Assembly: GCF_004137245.1 (NCBI RefSeq)
Contig: NZ_SDWS01000001.1
Coordinates: 682,001 to 746,000, forward strand
Length of the DNA: 64,000 bases
Origin: Nocardioides glacieisoli
GTDB lineage: Bacteria > Actinomycetota > Actinomycetes > Propionibacteriales > Nocardioidaceae
Direction of reading: 5' to 3'
This document shows, in pieces, positions 1 through 8,058 of the stretch; the first letter of the stretch is position 1, and every line of letters starts with the position of its first letter. The notes under the pieces are model-generated. The model had not been told where the DNA came from and ran no database searches. It saw nothing but the letters and a program-made list of their open reading frames with translations. The position numbers were made by a program, and so were the translations under genes.

Positions 1-447
1 TTCGCGGGCGAGGGCCAGCACCAGGACGCGGGCGCCAAGATGGTGCACGCCGCACCGCACACGTCGTCCTCGATCCTGAGCAAGTCGGTCGCGCGCGGCG
101 GCGGTCGTACGTCGTACCGCGGGCTGATCCAGGTCAACGAGGGTGCCTACGGATCGAAGTCCAACGTGCTGTGCGACGCTCTGCTGGTCGACCAGATCAG
201 CCGGAGCGACACCTACCCCTACGTCGACATCCGCGAGGACGACGTGTCCATGGGCCACGAGGCGAGCGTCTCCAAGGTCTCCGACGACCAGCTCTTCTAC
301 CTCATGTCGCGCGGCATGGAGCAGGACGAGGCGATGGCGATGATCGTGCGCGGCTTCGTCGAGCCGATCGCCAAGGAGCTGCCGATGGAGTACGCCCTCG
401 AGCTCAACCGCCTGATCGAGCTGCAGATGGAGGGCGCGGTCGGCTGA
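1..447 (+). CDS. sufB: Fe-S cluster assembly protein SufB, 3' part
   Basis: The reading frame is open from the first base, so the gene starts upstream of the window; the last 148 residues are visible. SufB is the scaffold subunit of the cytoplasmic SufBCD complex that builds Fe-S clusters with SufC ATPase. The visible part matches the SufB/SufD C-terminal beta-helix region, with the conserved segment around HTSSSILSKS, GGGRTSYRG and the C-terminal LFYLMSRGM block that recurs as LFYLQARGI in the next gene. It is followed after 43 nt by sufD. Identification is by family resemblance plus the suf gene order. Confidence 0.95.
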   Translation, partial: FAGEGQHQDAGAKMVHAAPHTSSSILSKSVARGGGRTSYRGLIQVNEGAYGSKSNVLCDALLVDQISRSDTYPYVDIREDDVSMGHEASVSKVSDDQLFYLMSRGMEQDEAMAMIVRGFVEPIAKELPMEYALELNRLIELQMEGAVG

Positions 448-490
448 TCGCCGACCCGTCGCCCCACACCCGTACGTAGAAAGTAGAGCT

Positions 491-1705
491 TTGACCGTCA
501 CCACCGAATCCGTCCGCTCCGCTCTGGAGCAGGACTCGCCCGAGCGGAACAAGATCGAGAGCCACCTCAACCCGGTGGGCTCCTTCGACGTCGCCGACCA
601 CCCCGTGCCGACCGGGCGCGAGGAGATCTGGCGCTTCTCGCCGCTCAAGCGGCTGAAGGGCCTGCACGCCGAGGCGCCGTTCAACCCCAGCACCACCTCG
701 TGCACCTGGAACACCCCCGAGGGCGTGCGCATCGAGGGCGTCAGCGGCGAGGAGGCCAGGTCCCTGCGCGGGATGAGCGGCCTCGTGCCCAACACGCGCT
801 TCGCCGCGCGGGTGCTGGCCGAGGTGCCGGACTCGCTGCTGGTCGACGTGCCGGCCGACCTCGAGGTCGCGGAGCCGATCGTCGTCTCGCTCGACGGCGA
901 GGACGCCTCCAACACCGAGGCCGGCCACGTCGCGATGCGCTTCGGCGCCCACAGCAAGGCGATCGTCGTGATCAACCACGAGGGCTCGTCGGCCATGGCC
1001 GCGGTCGTCGAGATCGCCGTCGGTGACGGCGCCGACGTGACCGTGGTGTCGATCCAGGACTGGGCCGACGACGCGGTGCACCTCGCGCACCACCAGGCGC
1101 GGGTCGGCCGCGACGCGACCTACAAGCACGCGGCGATCTCGTTCGGCGGCGACGTCGTGCGGATGGACGCCAACGTCACCTACGACGGTCCCGGCGGCTC
1201 CGCCGAGCTGCTCGGCCTCTACTTCGCCGACGCCGGCCAGCACATCGAGCACCGGCTCTTCGCCGACCACAACGCGCCGCAGACCAAGAGCAACGTGCTC
1301 TACAAGGGCGCGCTGCAGGGCGAGGGCGCCCACACGGTCTGGATCGGCAACGTGCTGATCCGCAAGGTCGCCGAGGGCATCGAGACCTACGAGGAGAACC
1401 GCAACCTCGTCCTCACCGACGGCTGCCGTGCCGACTCGGTCCCCAACCTCGAGATCGAGACCGGCGAGATCGCCGGTGCCGGGCACGCGTCCGCCACCGC
1501 CCGCTTCGACGACGAGCAGCTGTTCTACCTCCAGGCACGCGGCATCTCCGAGAAGGAGGCGCAGCGCCTGGTCGTGCACGGCTTCTTCAACGACCTGATC
1601 CGCCAGGTGGGCGTGCCCTCGATCGAGGAGCGGCTGCTCGGCACGGTCGAGGCCGAGCTGGCCAAGAACGTCCTCAAGGACACGATGTTCGGGACGGTCG
1701 ACTGA
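491..1705 (+). CDS. sufD: Fe-S cluster assembly protein SufD
   Basis: 404 residues, the usual SufD length. SufD partners SufB and SufC in the cytoplasmic scaffold complex. The C-terminal half shows the SufBD core (HNAPQTKSNVLYKGAL, then HASATARFDDEQLFYLQARG). The best start is TTG at 491, just after an AGAAAG/AGAG purine-rich stretch; no ATG or GTG gives a better N-terminus. The stop codon overlaps the ATG of the Rieske gene by one base, indicating translational coupling inside the suf operon. Confidence 0.95.
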   Translation: MTVTTESVRSALEQDSPERNKIESHLNPVGSFDVADHPVPTGREEIWRFSPLKRLKGLHAEAPFNPSTTSCTWNTPEGVRIEGVSGEEARSLRGMSGLVPNTRFAARVLAEVPDSLLVDVPADLEVAEPIVVSLDGEDASNTEAGHVAMRFGAHSKAIVVINHEGSSAMAAVVEIAVGDGADVTVVSIQDWADDAVHLAHHQARVGRDATYKHAAISFGGDVVRMDANVTYDGPGGSAELLGLYFADAGQHIEHRLFADHNAPQTKSNVLYKGALQGEGAHTVWIGNVLIRKVAEGIETYEENRNLVLTDGCRADSVPNLEIETGEIAGAGHASATARFDDEQLFYLQARGISEKEAQRLVVHGFFNDLIRQVGVPSIEERLLGTVEAELAKNVLKDTMFGTVD

Positions 1706-2052
1706 TGGCGTTCGAGCGCGCGTGCGCGCTGGACGAGATCCAGGCCGACAAGGCCCTGGCTGTCACCCTCGGGCGCTACGACCTCGCGATCGCCCGTGAC
1801 GGCGACGAGGTCTTCGCGATCGAGGACACCTGCAGCCACGCCGAGGTCGCCCTCAGCGAGGGCGAGGTCGAGCAGACCGACGGCGGCTGCCAGATCGAGT
1901 GCTGGCTGCACGGGTCGATGTTCGACCTGCGCACCGGCAAGCCCACCAACTTCCCGGCGACCGAGCCGGTCGCCACCTTCCCCGTCGACGTACGCGGCAC
2001 CGATGTCTTCGTCGACACCGAGACCACCCTGAACGGAGTCACCCCCGCATGA
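1705..2052 (+). CDS. Rieske-type 2Fe-2S ferredoxin in the suf operon
   Basis: 115 residues. The protein has the Rieske cluster ligands: CSH near residue 46 and CWLHGSMFD near residue 66, i.e. C-x-H and C-x2-H pairs binding one 2Fe-2S cluster. It resembles the small ferredoxin subunits of non-haem iron dioxygenases but stands alone here between sufD and sufC, as is common in actinobacterial suf operons. A plausible role is electron supply to Fe-S assembly; that is inference. Its stop overlaps the sufC start as ATGA. Confidence 0.9.
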   Translation: MAFERACALDEIQADKALAVTLGRYDLAIARDGDEVFAIEDTCSHAEVALSEGEVEQTDGGCQIECWLHGSMFDLRTGKPTNFPATEPVATFPVDVRGTDVFVDTETTLNGVTPA

Positions 2053-2807
2053 GCAAGCTCGAGATCAACGACCTGCACGTCACCGTCGACACCGAGGACG
2101 GCCCCAAGGAGATCCTCAAGGGCGTCACGCTGTCGATCAAGGACGGCGAGACCCACGCGATCATGGGGCCCAACGGCTCCGGCAAGTCGACGCTGGCCTA
2201 CTCGATCGCCGGCCACCCGAAGTACACGATCACCGGCGGCACCGTGACCCTCGACGGCCAGGACGTCCTGTCCCTCTCCGTCGACGAGCGCGCCCGCGCC
2301 GGCCTCTTCCTCGCGATGCAGTACCCCGTCGAGGTCCCCGGCGTCTCGGTGTCGAACTTCCTGCGCACGGCCAAGACCGCCATCGACGGCGAGGCCCCCA
2401 AGCTGCGCACCTGGGTCAAGGACGTCAACGCCGCCCTCGAGCAGCTCAACCTCGACCCGTCGTTCGGCACCCGCAACGTCAACGAGGGCTTCTCCGGTGG
2501 CGAGAAGAAGCGCCACGAGATCGCGCAGCTCGAGCTGCTCGACCCGACGGTCGCGATCCTCGACGAGACCGACTCCGGCCTCGACATCGACGCGCTGAAG
2601 ACCGTGTCGGAGGGCGTCAACCGGTTCCGCGCGCGTGAGGGCAAGGGTGTCCTGCTGATCACCCACTACACCCGCATCCTGCGCTACATCGAGCCCGACT
2701 ACGTCCACGTGTTCGTCGACGGCAAGGTCGCCGAGTCCGGCGGCAAGGAGCTCGCCGACCAGCTCGAGGCAGAGGGCTACGACCGCTACCTCAAGGCCAA
2801 CGCCTGA
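2049..2807 (+). CDS. sufC: Fe-S assembly ATPase SufC
   Basis: 252 residues. SufC is the ABC-type ATPase that drives SufBCD. The Walker A motif GPNGSGKST is near residue 40, the signature FSGGEKKRHEI near residue 150, and Walker B VAILDETDSGLDID follows; the ETDSGLD form is typical of SufC rather than transport ATPases. The ATG at 2049 overlaps the preceding stop. The coding end is followed directly by a 36-bp interspersed repeat before sufS. Confidence 0.97.
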   Translation: MSKLEINDLHVTVDTEDGPKEILKGVTLSIKDGETHAIMGPNGSGKSTLAYSIAGHPKYTITGGTVTLDGQDVLSLSVDERARAGLFLAMQYPVEVPGVSVSNFLRTAKTAIDGEAPKLRTWVKDVNAALEQLNLDPSFGTRNVNEGFSGGEKKRHEIAQLELLDPTVAILDETDSGLDIDALKTVSEGVNRFRAREGKGVLLITHYTRILRYIEPDYVHVFVDGKVAESGGKELADQLEAEGYDRYLKANA

Positions 2808-2843
2808 GGTTTCGAGGCTCGCTGCGCTCGCACCTCAACCACC
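2808..2843. repeat. Interspersed palindromic repeat between sufC and sufS
   Basis: It starts with GGTTTCGAGG and ends with CACCTCAACCACC, so GGTT/AACC and GAGG/CCTC pair around a GC-rich centre. The same terminal words (GGTTGAG and CTCGAAACC, inverted) bound the repeat at 4990-5044. It begins on the base after the sufC stop. It looks like a REP-type intergenic repeat rather than a terminator, since sufS continues the operon. Confidence 0.6.
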
Positions 2844-2871
2844 GATGACGGCAGGCACGAAAGGAAGACCG

Positions 2872-4107
2872 ATGGAAGGACTGCTCCCGGATCTCGACGT
2901 GATCCGCAAGGACTTCCCCATCCTCGAGCGCATGCTCGCGGGCGGGCAGCCGCTGGTCTACCTCGACAGCGCCAACACCTCGCAGAAGCCGCAGGTCGTC
3001 ATCGACACGATGGTCGACCACCTCGAGCGGCACAACGCCAACATCGCGCGCGCCATGCACCAGCTCGGCGCGGAGTCGACCGAGGCCTACGAGGGCGCTC
3101 GCGACAAGGTGGCGGGCTTCCTCAACGCGCCCTCGCGCAACGAGGTGATCTTCACCAAGAACGCCACCGAGGCGCTCAACCTGCTGGCCCGCACGATCGA
3201 CCTCGGTCCCGGCGACAACGTCGTCATCACCGAGATGGAGCACCACTCCAACATCGTGTCGTGGCAGCTGGCGTGCGAGCGCTCGGGCGCGGAGCTGCGC
3301 TGGTTCGGGCTGACCGACGACGGCCGGCTCGACCTCGGCAACGCGGACCAGCTGGTCGACGAGCACACCAAGGTGCTCGCCTTCACGTGGGTCAGCAACA
3401 TGCTCGGCACGATCAACCCTGTCACCGACCTGGTCGCGCGGGCGAAGGCGGTCGGTGCCCTCTCGGTGATCGACGCCTCCCAGGCCGCGCCGCAGCTCAC
3501 GGTCGACGTCCAGGCCGTCGGTTGCGACTTCCTGGTCTTCACCGGGCACAAGGTCTGCGGCCCGACGGGCATCGGCGTGCTGTGGGGTCGCGAGGAGCTG
3601 CTCAACGAGCTGCCGCCCTTCCACGGTGGCGGCGAGATGATCGAGACGGTCACCATGGCGCGGTCGACGTACGCCAAGGCGCCGCACCGCTTCGAGGCCG
3701 GCACCCCGCCGATCGTCGAGGCCATCGGCCTGGGCTGCGCCGTCGACTACCTCGGCCACATCGGTCTCGACGCGATCCACCGCCACGAGCAGGCGATCAC
3801 GGCGTACGCCCTCGAGGGCCTGCAGTCCGTCCCCGGCATGACCGTCCTCGGTCCGCTCGACGCGGCCGGGCGCGGCGGCGCGATCTCCTTCGAGCTTGAT
3901 GGCGTGCACCCCCACGACATCGCGCAGGTGCTGGACTCGCGCGGCGTCGCCGTGCGGGCCGGGCACCACTGCGCGAAGCCCGCCCACGCGCGGTTCGGCG
4001 TGCAGAGCACGACGCGGATGTCGTCGTACCTCTACACGACGCCCGCCGAGATCGACGCGCTCGTGGAGGGCCTCCACCACACCCGCAGCTACTTCAAGGT
4101 GGGATGA
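2872..4107 (+). CDS. sufS: Cysteine desulfurase SufS
   Basis: 411 residues. A PLP enzyme of the class V aminotransferase fold that takes sulfur from cysteine to give alanine and an enzyme persulfide. The PLP lysine lies in FTGHKVCGPTGIG (about residue 227) and the persulfide cysteine in RAGHHCAKPAHARFG (about residue 367). I start it at ATG 2872, which has GAAAGGAAG just upstream and gives the standard MEGLLPDLDVIRKDFPIL N-terminus; the in-frame ATG at 2845 lies close to the repeat and lacks such a site. It overlaps sufU. Confidence 0.95.
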   Translation: MEGLLPDLDVIRKDFPILERMLAGGQPLVYLDSANTSQKPQVVIDTMVDHLERHNANIARAMHQLGAESTEAYEGARDKVAGFLNAPSRNEVIFTKNATEALNLLARTIDLGPGDNVVITEMEHHSNIVSWQLACERSGAELRWFGLTDDGRLDLGNADQLVDEHTKVLAFTWVSNMLGTINPVTDLVARAKAVGALSVIDASQAAPQLTVDVQAVGCDFLVFTGHKVCGPTGIGVLWGREELLNELPPFHGGGEMIETVTMARSTYAKAPHRFEAGTPPIVEAIGLGCAVDYLGHIGLDAIHRHEQAITAYALEGLQSVPGMTVLGPLDAAGRGGAISFELDGVHPHDIAQVLDSRGVAVRAGHHCAKPAHARFGVQSTTRMSSYLYTTPAEIDALVEGLHHTRSYFKVG

Positions 4108-4565
4108 CGATGAGTGCCGAGCTGGACAACCTCTACCAGGAGATCATCCTGGACCACTACAAGAACCCGCACCACAAGGGACTCCGCGACCCGTTCGAGT
4201 CCGAGGTGCACCACGTCAACCCCACCTGCGGTGACGAGGTCACTCTTCGGGTGCACCTCGCAGAAGGTGTGGTGCAGGACGTGTCGTACGACAGCGTCGG
4301 CTGCTCCATCTCGCAGGCGTCGGCGTCCGTGCTGACCGACCTCGTGATCGGCAAGCCGGTCGACGAGGCGATGTCGATCCACCAGACCTTCCTCGAGCTC
4401 ATGCAGGGCAAGGGGACGGTCGAGCCCGACGAGGACGTCCTCGAGGACGGGATCGCCTTCGCCGGCGTCGCCAAGTTCCCCGCGCGCGTGAAGTGCGCAC
4501 TGCTCTCCTGGATGGCGTGGAAGGACGCGACCACCCAGGCCCAGACTGAAGGAGTCACCCCATGA
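4104..4565 (+). CDS. sufU: Fe-S scaffold / sulfur acceptor SufU
   Basis: 153 residues. SufU is the zinc-binding IscU-like partner that accepts sulfur from SufS in Gram-positive bacteria. Three conserved cysteines are visible: NPTCGDEV (Cys42), SVGCSIS (Cys67) and ARVKCALL (about residue 130), with the Asp of CGD as fourth zinc ligand by family knowledge. The start overlaps the sufS stop as ATGA; a second ATG two codons later is also possible. Confidence 0.95.
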   Translation: MTMSAELDNLYQEIILDHYKNPHHKGLRDPFESEVHHVNPTCGDEVTLRVHLAEGVVQDVSYDSVGCSISQASASVLTDLVIGKPVDEAMSIHQTFLELMQGKGTVEPDEDVLEDGIAFAGVAKFPARVKCALLSWMAWKDATTQAQTEGVTP

Positions 4566-4951
4566 CCGAGTCCCAGCACGTCGACCACGGCGACCTCCCC
4601 GAGGTGCCCGAGGCCACCCAGAGCGGCGGGGGCGGAACCTCGACCGTCACCATCGACGACGTCACCGAGGCGATGAAGGACGTCGTCGACCCCGAGCTCG
4701 GCATCAACGTCGTCGACCTCGGCCTCGTCTACGGAGTCCACATCGACGAGGGTTCCAACGCCGTCCTCGACATGACGCTCACCTCGGCGGCCTGCCCGCT
4801 GACCGACGTGATCATGGACCAGACCAACCAGGCCCTCGAGGGCCTCGTCAACGACGTGGCCATCAACTGGGTCTGGATGCCGCCGTGGGGCCCCGACAAG
4901 ATCACCGACGACGGCCGCGAGCAGCTGCGCGCCCTCGGCTTCAACGTCTGA
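4562..4951 (+). CDS. sufT: SufT, MIP18/DUF59 metal-sulfur cluster protein
   Basis: 129 residues. A MIP18/DUF59-family protein involved in Fe-S cluster maturation. After an acidic, Gly-rich N-terminus of about 35 residues it shows the family pattern VVDPELGINVVDLGLVYG and LTSAACPLTD, including the conserved DPE and the reactive-type cysteine. ATGA overlap with sufU shows it is the last gene of the suf operon. A hairpin and an interspersed repeat follow. Confidence 0.9.
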   Translation: MTESQHVDHGDLPEVPEATQSGGGGTSTVTIDDVTEAMKDVVDPELGINVVDLGLVYGVHIDEGSNAVLDMTLTSAACPLTDVIMDQTNQALEGLVNDVAINWVWMPPWGPDKITDDGREQLRALGFNV

Positions 4952-4957
4952 GGTCGA

Positions 4958-4976
4958 GCACGCGCGCAGCGCGTGC
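4958..4976. terminator. Hairpin after the suf operon
   Basis: A perfect 8-bp stem, GCACGCGC and GCGCGTGC, closes a 3-nt loop seven bases after the sufT stop. There is no T-tract, as is usual in high-GC actinobacteria. It is a reasonable candidate end point for suf transcription. Confidence 0.5.
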
Positions 4977-4989
4977 CCGAACCCGAAGA

Positions 4990-5044
4990 GGTTGAGGGAG
5001 CCCCGCGGGCGAGCTTGCGAGCCCGGGACGGGCGGCTCGAAACC
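4990..5044. repeat. Interspersed repeat at the end of the suf operon
   Basis: About 55 bp with outer words GGTTGAGG and CTCGAAACC and an inner inverted GAGC/GCTC-rich core. The outer words match, in inverted orientation, those of the repeat at 2808-2843, so both belong to one family with different centres. It lies between the convergent ends of sufT and the propeller gene. Confidence 0.55.
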
Positions 5045-5056
5045 TGGTGAGGTCGC

Positions 5057-6031
5057 TCACTCGCCGGCGCGCGCCGGCACCTTGGTCACCCAGTAGTCGG
5101 TCGACGGCGTCGCAGGAGTGGTGAAGCGCGCGTTGGGGAGGTAGAGCCGCGAGCCGAAGCGGGCGACCGTGGTCGGCACGTCGAAGCTCGTCGTCGACGC
5201 GAGGTCACCGGAGTCGATCGTGCGCACGAGCCGGCCTGTCAGACCGGACCGCGAGAGCCGGAGGACGGCGATCTCGTTGAGCCGGTTGCGCACGACGTAG
5301 AGGGTGCGCCCGTGGCGCAGCATGCCGTCGCCGCTCGTGAGTGACGCGCCACCCAGGTCCACCTCGGTGGCGACGCCGGTGGCAGGGTCGACGCGGTAGA
5401 GCAGGCCGCTGGTGGAGTTCACCACCAGGAGCGCACGTCCGGTGGGGGTGGTGCTGATGCCGTTGGCGCTGAGCCCCGAGCTCTGGACCCACTCACCCGT
5501 CAGCGGCAACGTGGTCGCGGTGGCCGCGGGCTCGCCGTCGGCACCGCGGGCAACGCGGTAGAGCTGCGGGCGGTTGGAGTCGGTGAACCAGGCCGCGTCC
5601 TTGGTCAGGACGACGTCGTTGACGAACGTGGGAGTTGCGGTGGGCGCCTCCGCGAGCGGGATGTCGCGGAGCACGGCGCCGGTCTCGCTGTCGACCACGC
5701 GGGCCGTGCCCGACGTGCCGCCGGCGACGTACAACCGGTCGTCGCGGTCCGACTTCAGTCCGAGGGACGGCGTGCCGGGTCCCTGGCTGATGACCCGACC
5801 CTCGCCGGTGCGCAGCGACAGCTCGTAGATGTCGCCGTCGGCCCGGGATCCGAACCAGGCGGTGGGTCCGGGGCCGATGGCGATGCCCTCGGGCTGGAAT
5901 CCGTCCGGCAGCTCGATGCGCGCCGGGAACGTGCCGTCCGGCGGGGCGCTCACCGCTCCCGCCGGCTGGGCGCCGGAGACGAGGGCGAGGCTGAGGACGG
6001 CGACGGCGCTGGCGGTGAGCAGGCGGGACAT
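5057..6031 (-). CDS. Secreted SMP-30/gluconolactonase-like beta-propeller protein
   Basis: 324 residues. A classic Sec signal peptide (MSRLLTASAVAVLSLALVSG, cleavage near AGA-V) is followed by repeated propeller blades with motifs such as DGFQPEGIAIGPGPTAWFGS and NGISTTPTGRALLVV. The fold matches SMP-30/NHL-type six-bladed propellers; catalytic metal residues were not assigned, so enzymatic activity is uncertain. The start at 6031 is supported by GGAGG five bases upstream, although the frame stays open further. It is divergent from the next gene. Confidence 0.8.
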   Translation of the reverse strand: MSRLLTASAVAVLSLALVSGAQPAGAVSAPPDGTFPARIELPDGFQPEGIAIGPGPTAWFGSRADGDIYELSLRTGEGRVISQGPGTPSLGLKSDRDDRLYVAGGTSGTARVVDSETGAVLRDIPLAEAPTATPTFVNDVVLTKDAAWFTDSNRPQLYRVARGADGEPAATATTLPLTGEWVQSSGLSANGISTTPTGRALLVVNSTSGLLYRVDPATGVATEVDLGGASLTSGDGMLRHGRTLYVVRNRLNEIAVLRLSRSGLTGRLVRTIDSGDLASTTSFDVPTTVARFGSRLYLPNARFTTPATPSTDYWVTKVPARAGE

Positions 6032-6146
6032 GGTGACCTCCGAGCAGGGGTGGGCCTTCGACGTTAGCCGCGTGCGACAACCGCGTCGGCGCGTCAGCGG
6101 TGGATATTCCGTGGCACCGCACCCGGCGGAAGCGCACACTCCTCGC

Positions 6147-6929
6147 GTGCTCAACCCCCACCCGACGCGCTACGCCGAGCTCAACGGCGTGCTGCACGAC
6201 CTCGTCACCGGCGTCCAGACGGCGCTCGGTGGGTCGTTCGTCGGCGCGTACGTCCAGGGCTCCTTCGCCCTCGGCGCGGGTGACCTGCACAGCGACTGCG
6301 ACTTCCTCGTGGTGGTGCGCGAGCGACCCGACGCCGAGCAGGAGGCGGCGCTGCGGGAGCTGCACCGCGACCTGCCCCACCGCGAGGGCTTCTGGAACAC
6401 GCACCTCGAGGGCTCGTACGCCGTCGCTGCCGACCTGCGCACCACCGACGGCCTCGACCGCGAGTGGCTCTACGTCGACCACGGCCACGACGAGATGGAG
6501 TGGAGCACCCACTGCAACCAGCCGTGGGCGCGCTGGATCCTCCGTGAGCACGGCATCACGCTGGTCGGTCCGTGCCCGGTCGACCTCGTCGACCCCGTGC
6601 CCGACGACGTGCTGCGCGACCGGGCACGCGCGGGTCTCGCGACGCTCACCGACGACGTCCTCGGCTGGTGCCCGCCGAGCATCGGGTGGTGCCAGCGCTA
6701 CCTCGTCGTCCAGGCCTGCCGCAGCCTCTACACCGTGCGCACTGCGCAGGTGGCGAGCAAGCGCGACGCGCTGCGCTGGTCGATGATGCACGGCGACCCG
6801 CGCTGGCGCCCGCTGCTCCAGCAGGTGCAGGCCGATCGCGATCGCGGCTTCGACCCGCACGACGAGCCGAGGCCGGGCTCGGTCGACGAGGCGCGCGCGT
6901 TCGCGGCGTACGTCGCCGCTGTGGCCTGA
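6147..6929 (+). CDS. Nucleotidyltransferase-domain protein (aminoglycoside adenylyltransferase-like)
   Basis: 260 residues. The N-terminal part carries the minimal nucleotidyltransferase signature: GAYVQGSFALG followed by DCDFLVVV, the GS...DxD metal-binding arrangement. The rest resembles aminoglycoside (ANT/AadA-type) adenylyltransferases with a helical C-terminal domain. The substrate is unknown. The start is GTG 6147; an in-frame GTG at 6111 would add 12 residues. No clear ribosome-binding site precedes either. Confidence 0.75.
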   Translation: MLNPHPTRYAELNGVLHDLVTGVQTALGGSFVGAYVQGSFALGAGDLHSDCDFLVVVRERPDAEQEAALRELHRDLPHREGFWNTHLEGSYAVAADLRTTDGLDREWLYVDHGHDEMEWSTHCNQPWARWILREHGITLVGPCPVDLVDPVPDDVLRDRARAGLATLTDDVLGWCPPSIGWCQRYLVVQACRSLYTVRTAQVASKRDALRWSMMHGDPRWRPLLQQVQADRDRGFDPHDEPRPGSVDEARAFAAYVAAVA

Positions 6930-6946
6930 CTGGCTACTGTTCCGGC

Positions 6947-7348
6947 ATGGAGCAGCCCGAGGTCGACCCCGCCGCCGTTGATCTCAGCGAGATCGAGTTC
7001 GACCACGAGGAGCTGCGGGTCTTCTGGGACCTCGCTCGCTTCCACGCCAAGCTCAACGCCGCGCCAACGTACTTCGGTCCCACCACGCTGGAGTCGGTGC
7101 CGCCGCCTGCGTGGGCCTACGGCGAATCAGTCGAGGAGTCCGACGCATTCGTCGCGCAGGTGCTGGCCGACGACAGGGGCAGCACGACCGCGCCGGGGGA
7201 GGACTACGCCGGTGAGTACCCGGCGACCGGCACCCTGTCGATCCTGTGCGACGGGTCGGGCGTCCCGCGCGCACTCGTCGAGGTCAGCGACGTGACCGTG
7301 TCCGGCGACGAGGTCGTCGAGTCGTTCAAGGTCGTCTACCAGCCCTGA
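6947..7348 (+). CDS. ASCH-domain-like protein, short form
   Basis: 133 residues. The order FWDLARFHAKLN, then FGPTTLESVPPPAWAYG, then a strand pair TLSILCDGSGVPRALVEVSD fits the ASCH-domain family seen widely in actinobacteria, a PUA-related RNA-binding fold. The expected lysine-containing GTKTAT-like loop is replaced by DRGSTTAPGEDY, and the protein ends soon after the core strands, so it is shorter than usual. The ATG lies 6 nt after TACTGT, suggesting a leaderless transcript. Confidence 0.6.
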   Translation: MEQPEVDPAAVDLSEIEFDHEELRVFWDLARFHAKLNAAPTYFGPTTLESVPPPAWAYGESVEESDAFVAQVLADDRGSTTAPGEDYAGEYPATGTLSILCDGSGVPRALVEVSDVTVSGDEVVESFKVVYQP

Positions 7349-7352
7349 GACA

Positions 7353-7403
7353 CCCCACGGGGTTCTTCTCCTCCGCTTCGTCCCCCCGAGCAACCCCGCG
7401 GGG
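7353..7403. terminator. Long inverted repeat after the ASCH-like gene
   Basis: Arms of 12 bp (CCCCACGGGGTT and AACCCCGCGGGG, one mismatch) separated by 27 nt begin four bases after the stop codon. It probably folds in the mRNA 3' end and acts as a terminator, though no T-tract follows. Confidence 0.45.
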
Positions 7404-7442
7404 ACCCCGTTGAACCCGCGAGCCGTGTGGGAGAGTCCTCGC

Positions 7443-7988
7443 ATGGCCGAGCGGATGACCTACCTCCTCGTCGACGGGGAGAACATCGACGCCACCCTGG
7501 GCACCTCGATCCTCGGTCGTCGGCCGCGGCCGGAGGAGCGCCCGCGCTGGGACCGCCTGCTGGAGTGGGCCGAGCGGGCCTTCGACCAGGACGTGACCGG
7601 CCTCTTCTTCCTCGCCGCCAGCACCGAGCTGCCGACCAGCTTCGTCCAGGCCCTGCTGGCGATCGGCTTCAAGCCGATCCCGCTCAGCGGTGAGGGCAAG
7701 ATCGTCGACATCGCCATCCAGCGCACAGCCGAGGCGCTGGTCGACCGCGACGCCGACGTCGTGCTGGTCAGCCACGACGGCGACTTCGTCGACCAGGTCT
7801 CCGCCCTGTGCGACGGCAGCCGCCAGGTCGGCGTCATCGGCTTCACCGAGTTCGTCAACGCACAGTTCCGCAACCTCCCGGGGCTGCGGATCTTCGACCT
7901 CGAGTACGACCTCGGCGCGTTCAACACCCCGCTGCCGCGGGTCCGGATCATCCCGATCGACCAGTTCGACCCGCTCGAGTTCCTCTGA
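7443..7988 (+). CDS. NYN-domain (LabA/DUF88-type) RNase-like protein
   Basis: 181 residues. NYN domains are PIN-like RNase folds. The acidic metal-binding positions are visible in YLLVDGENIDATLG near the N-terminus and in ADVVLVSHDGDFVDQV near residue 105, the typical NYN arrangement. It stands alone between the ASCH gene and an ABC operon. The RNA substrate is not known. The start is ATG 7443; the ATG at 7455 is an alternative. Confidence 0.8.
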   Translation: MAERMTYLLVDGENIDATLGTSILGRRPRPEERPRWDRLLEWAERAFDQDVTGLFFLAASTELPTSFVQALLAIGFKPIPLSGEGKIVDIAIQRTAEALVDRDADVVLVSHDGDFVDQVSALCDGSRQVGVIGFTEFVNAQFRNLPGLRIFDLEYDLGAFNTPLPRVRIIPIDQFDPLEFL

Positions 7989-8012
7989 CGCCAAGGACCA
8001 GCACGATCCGGA

Positions 8013-8030
8013 TGTAGCACTCTTGCTACA
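8013..8030. promoter_or_regulatory. Palindromic operator upstream of the ABC/XRE operon
   Basis: TGTAGCA and TGCTACA form a perfect 7-bp inverted repeat around CTCT. The right arm overlaps the probable -35 box (TTGCTA, 8023-8028), and further partial words (TAGCA, CTACA) occur between the boxes. It is a likely binding site for a repressor, for example the XRE protein encoded at the end of this operon. That pairing is inference. Confidence 0.6.
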
Positions 8031-8058
8031 GCGATAGCACGTCCACTACATTCGTCGG
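8023..8058 (+). promoter_or_regulatory. Promoter of the ABC/XRE operon, apparently leaderless
   Basis: TTGCTA at 8023-8028 and TACATT at 8047-8052 are separated by 18 nt. The -10 box ends six bases before the GTG start at 8059, so transcription would begin at or next to the start codon and the mRNA would have no 5' leader. Confidence 0.6.
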
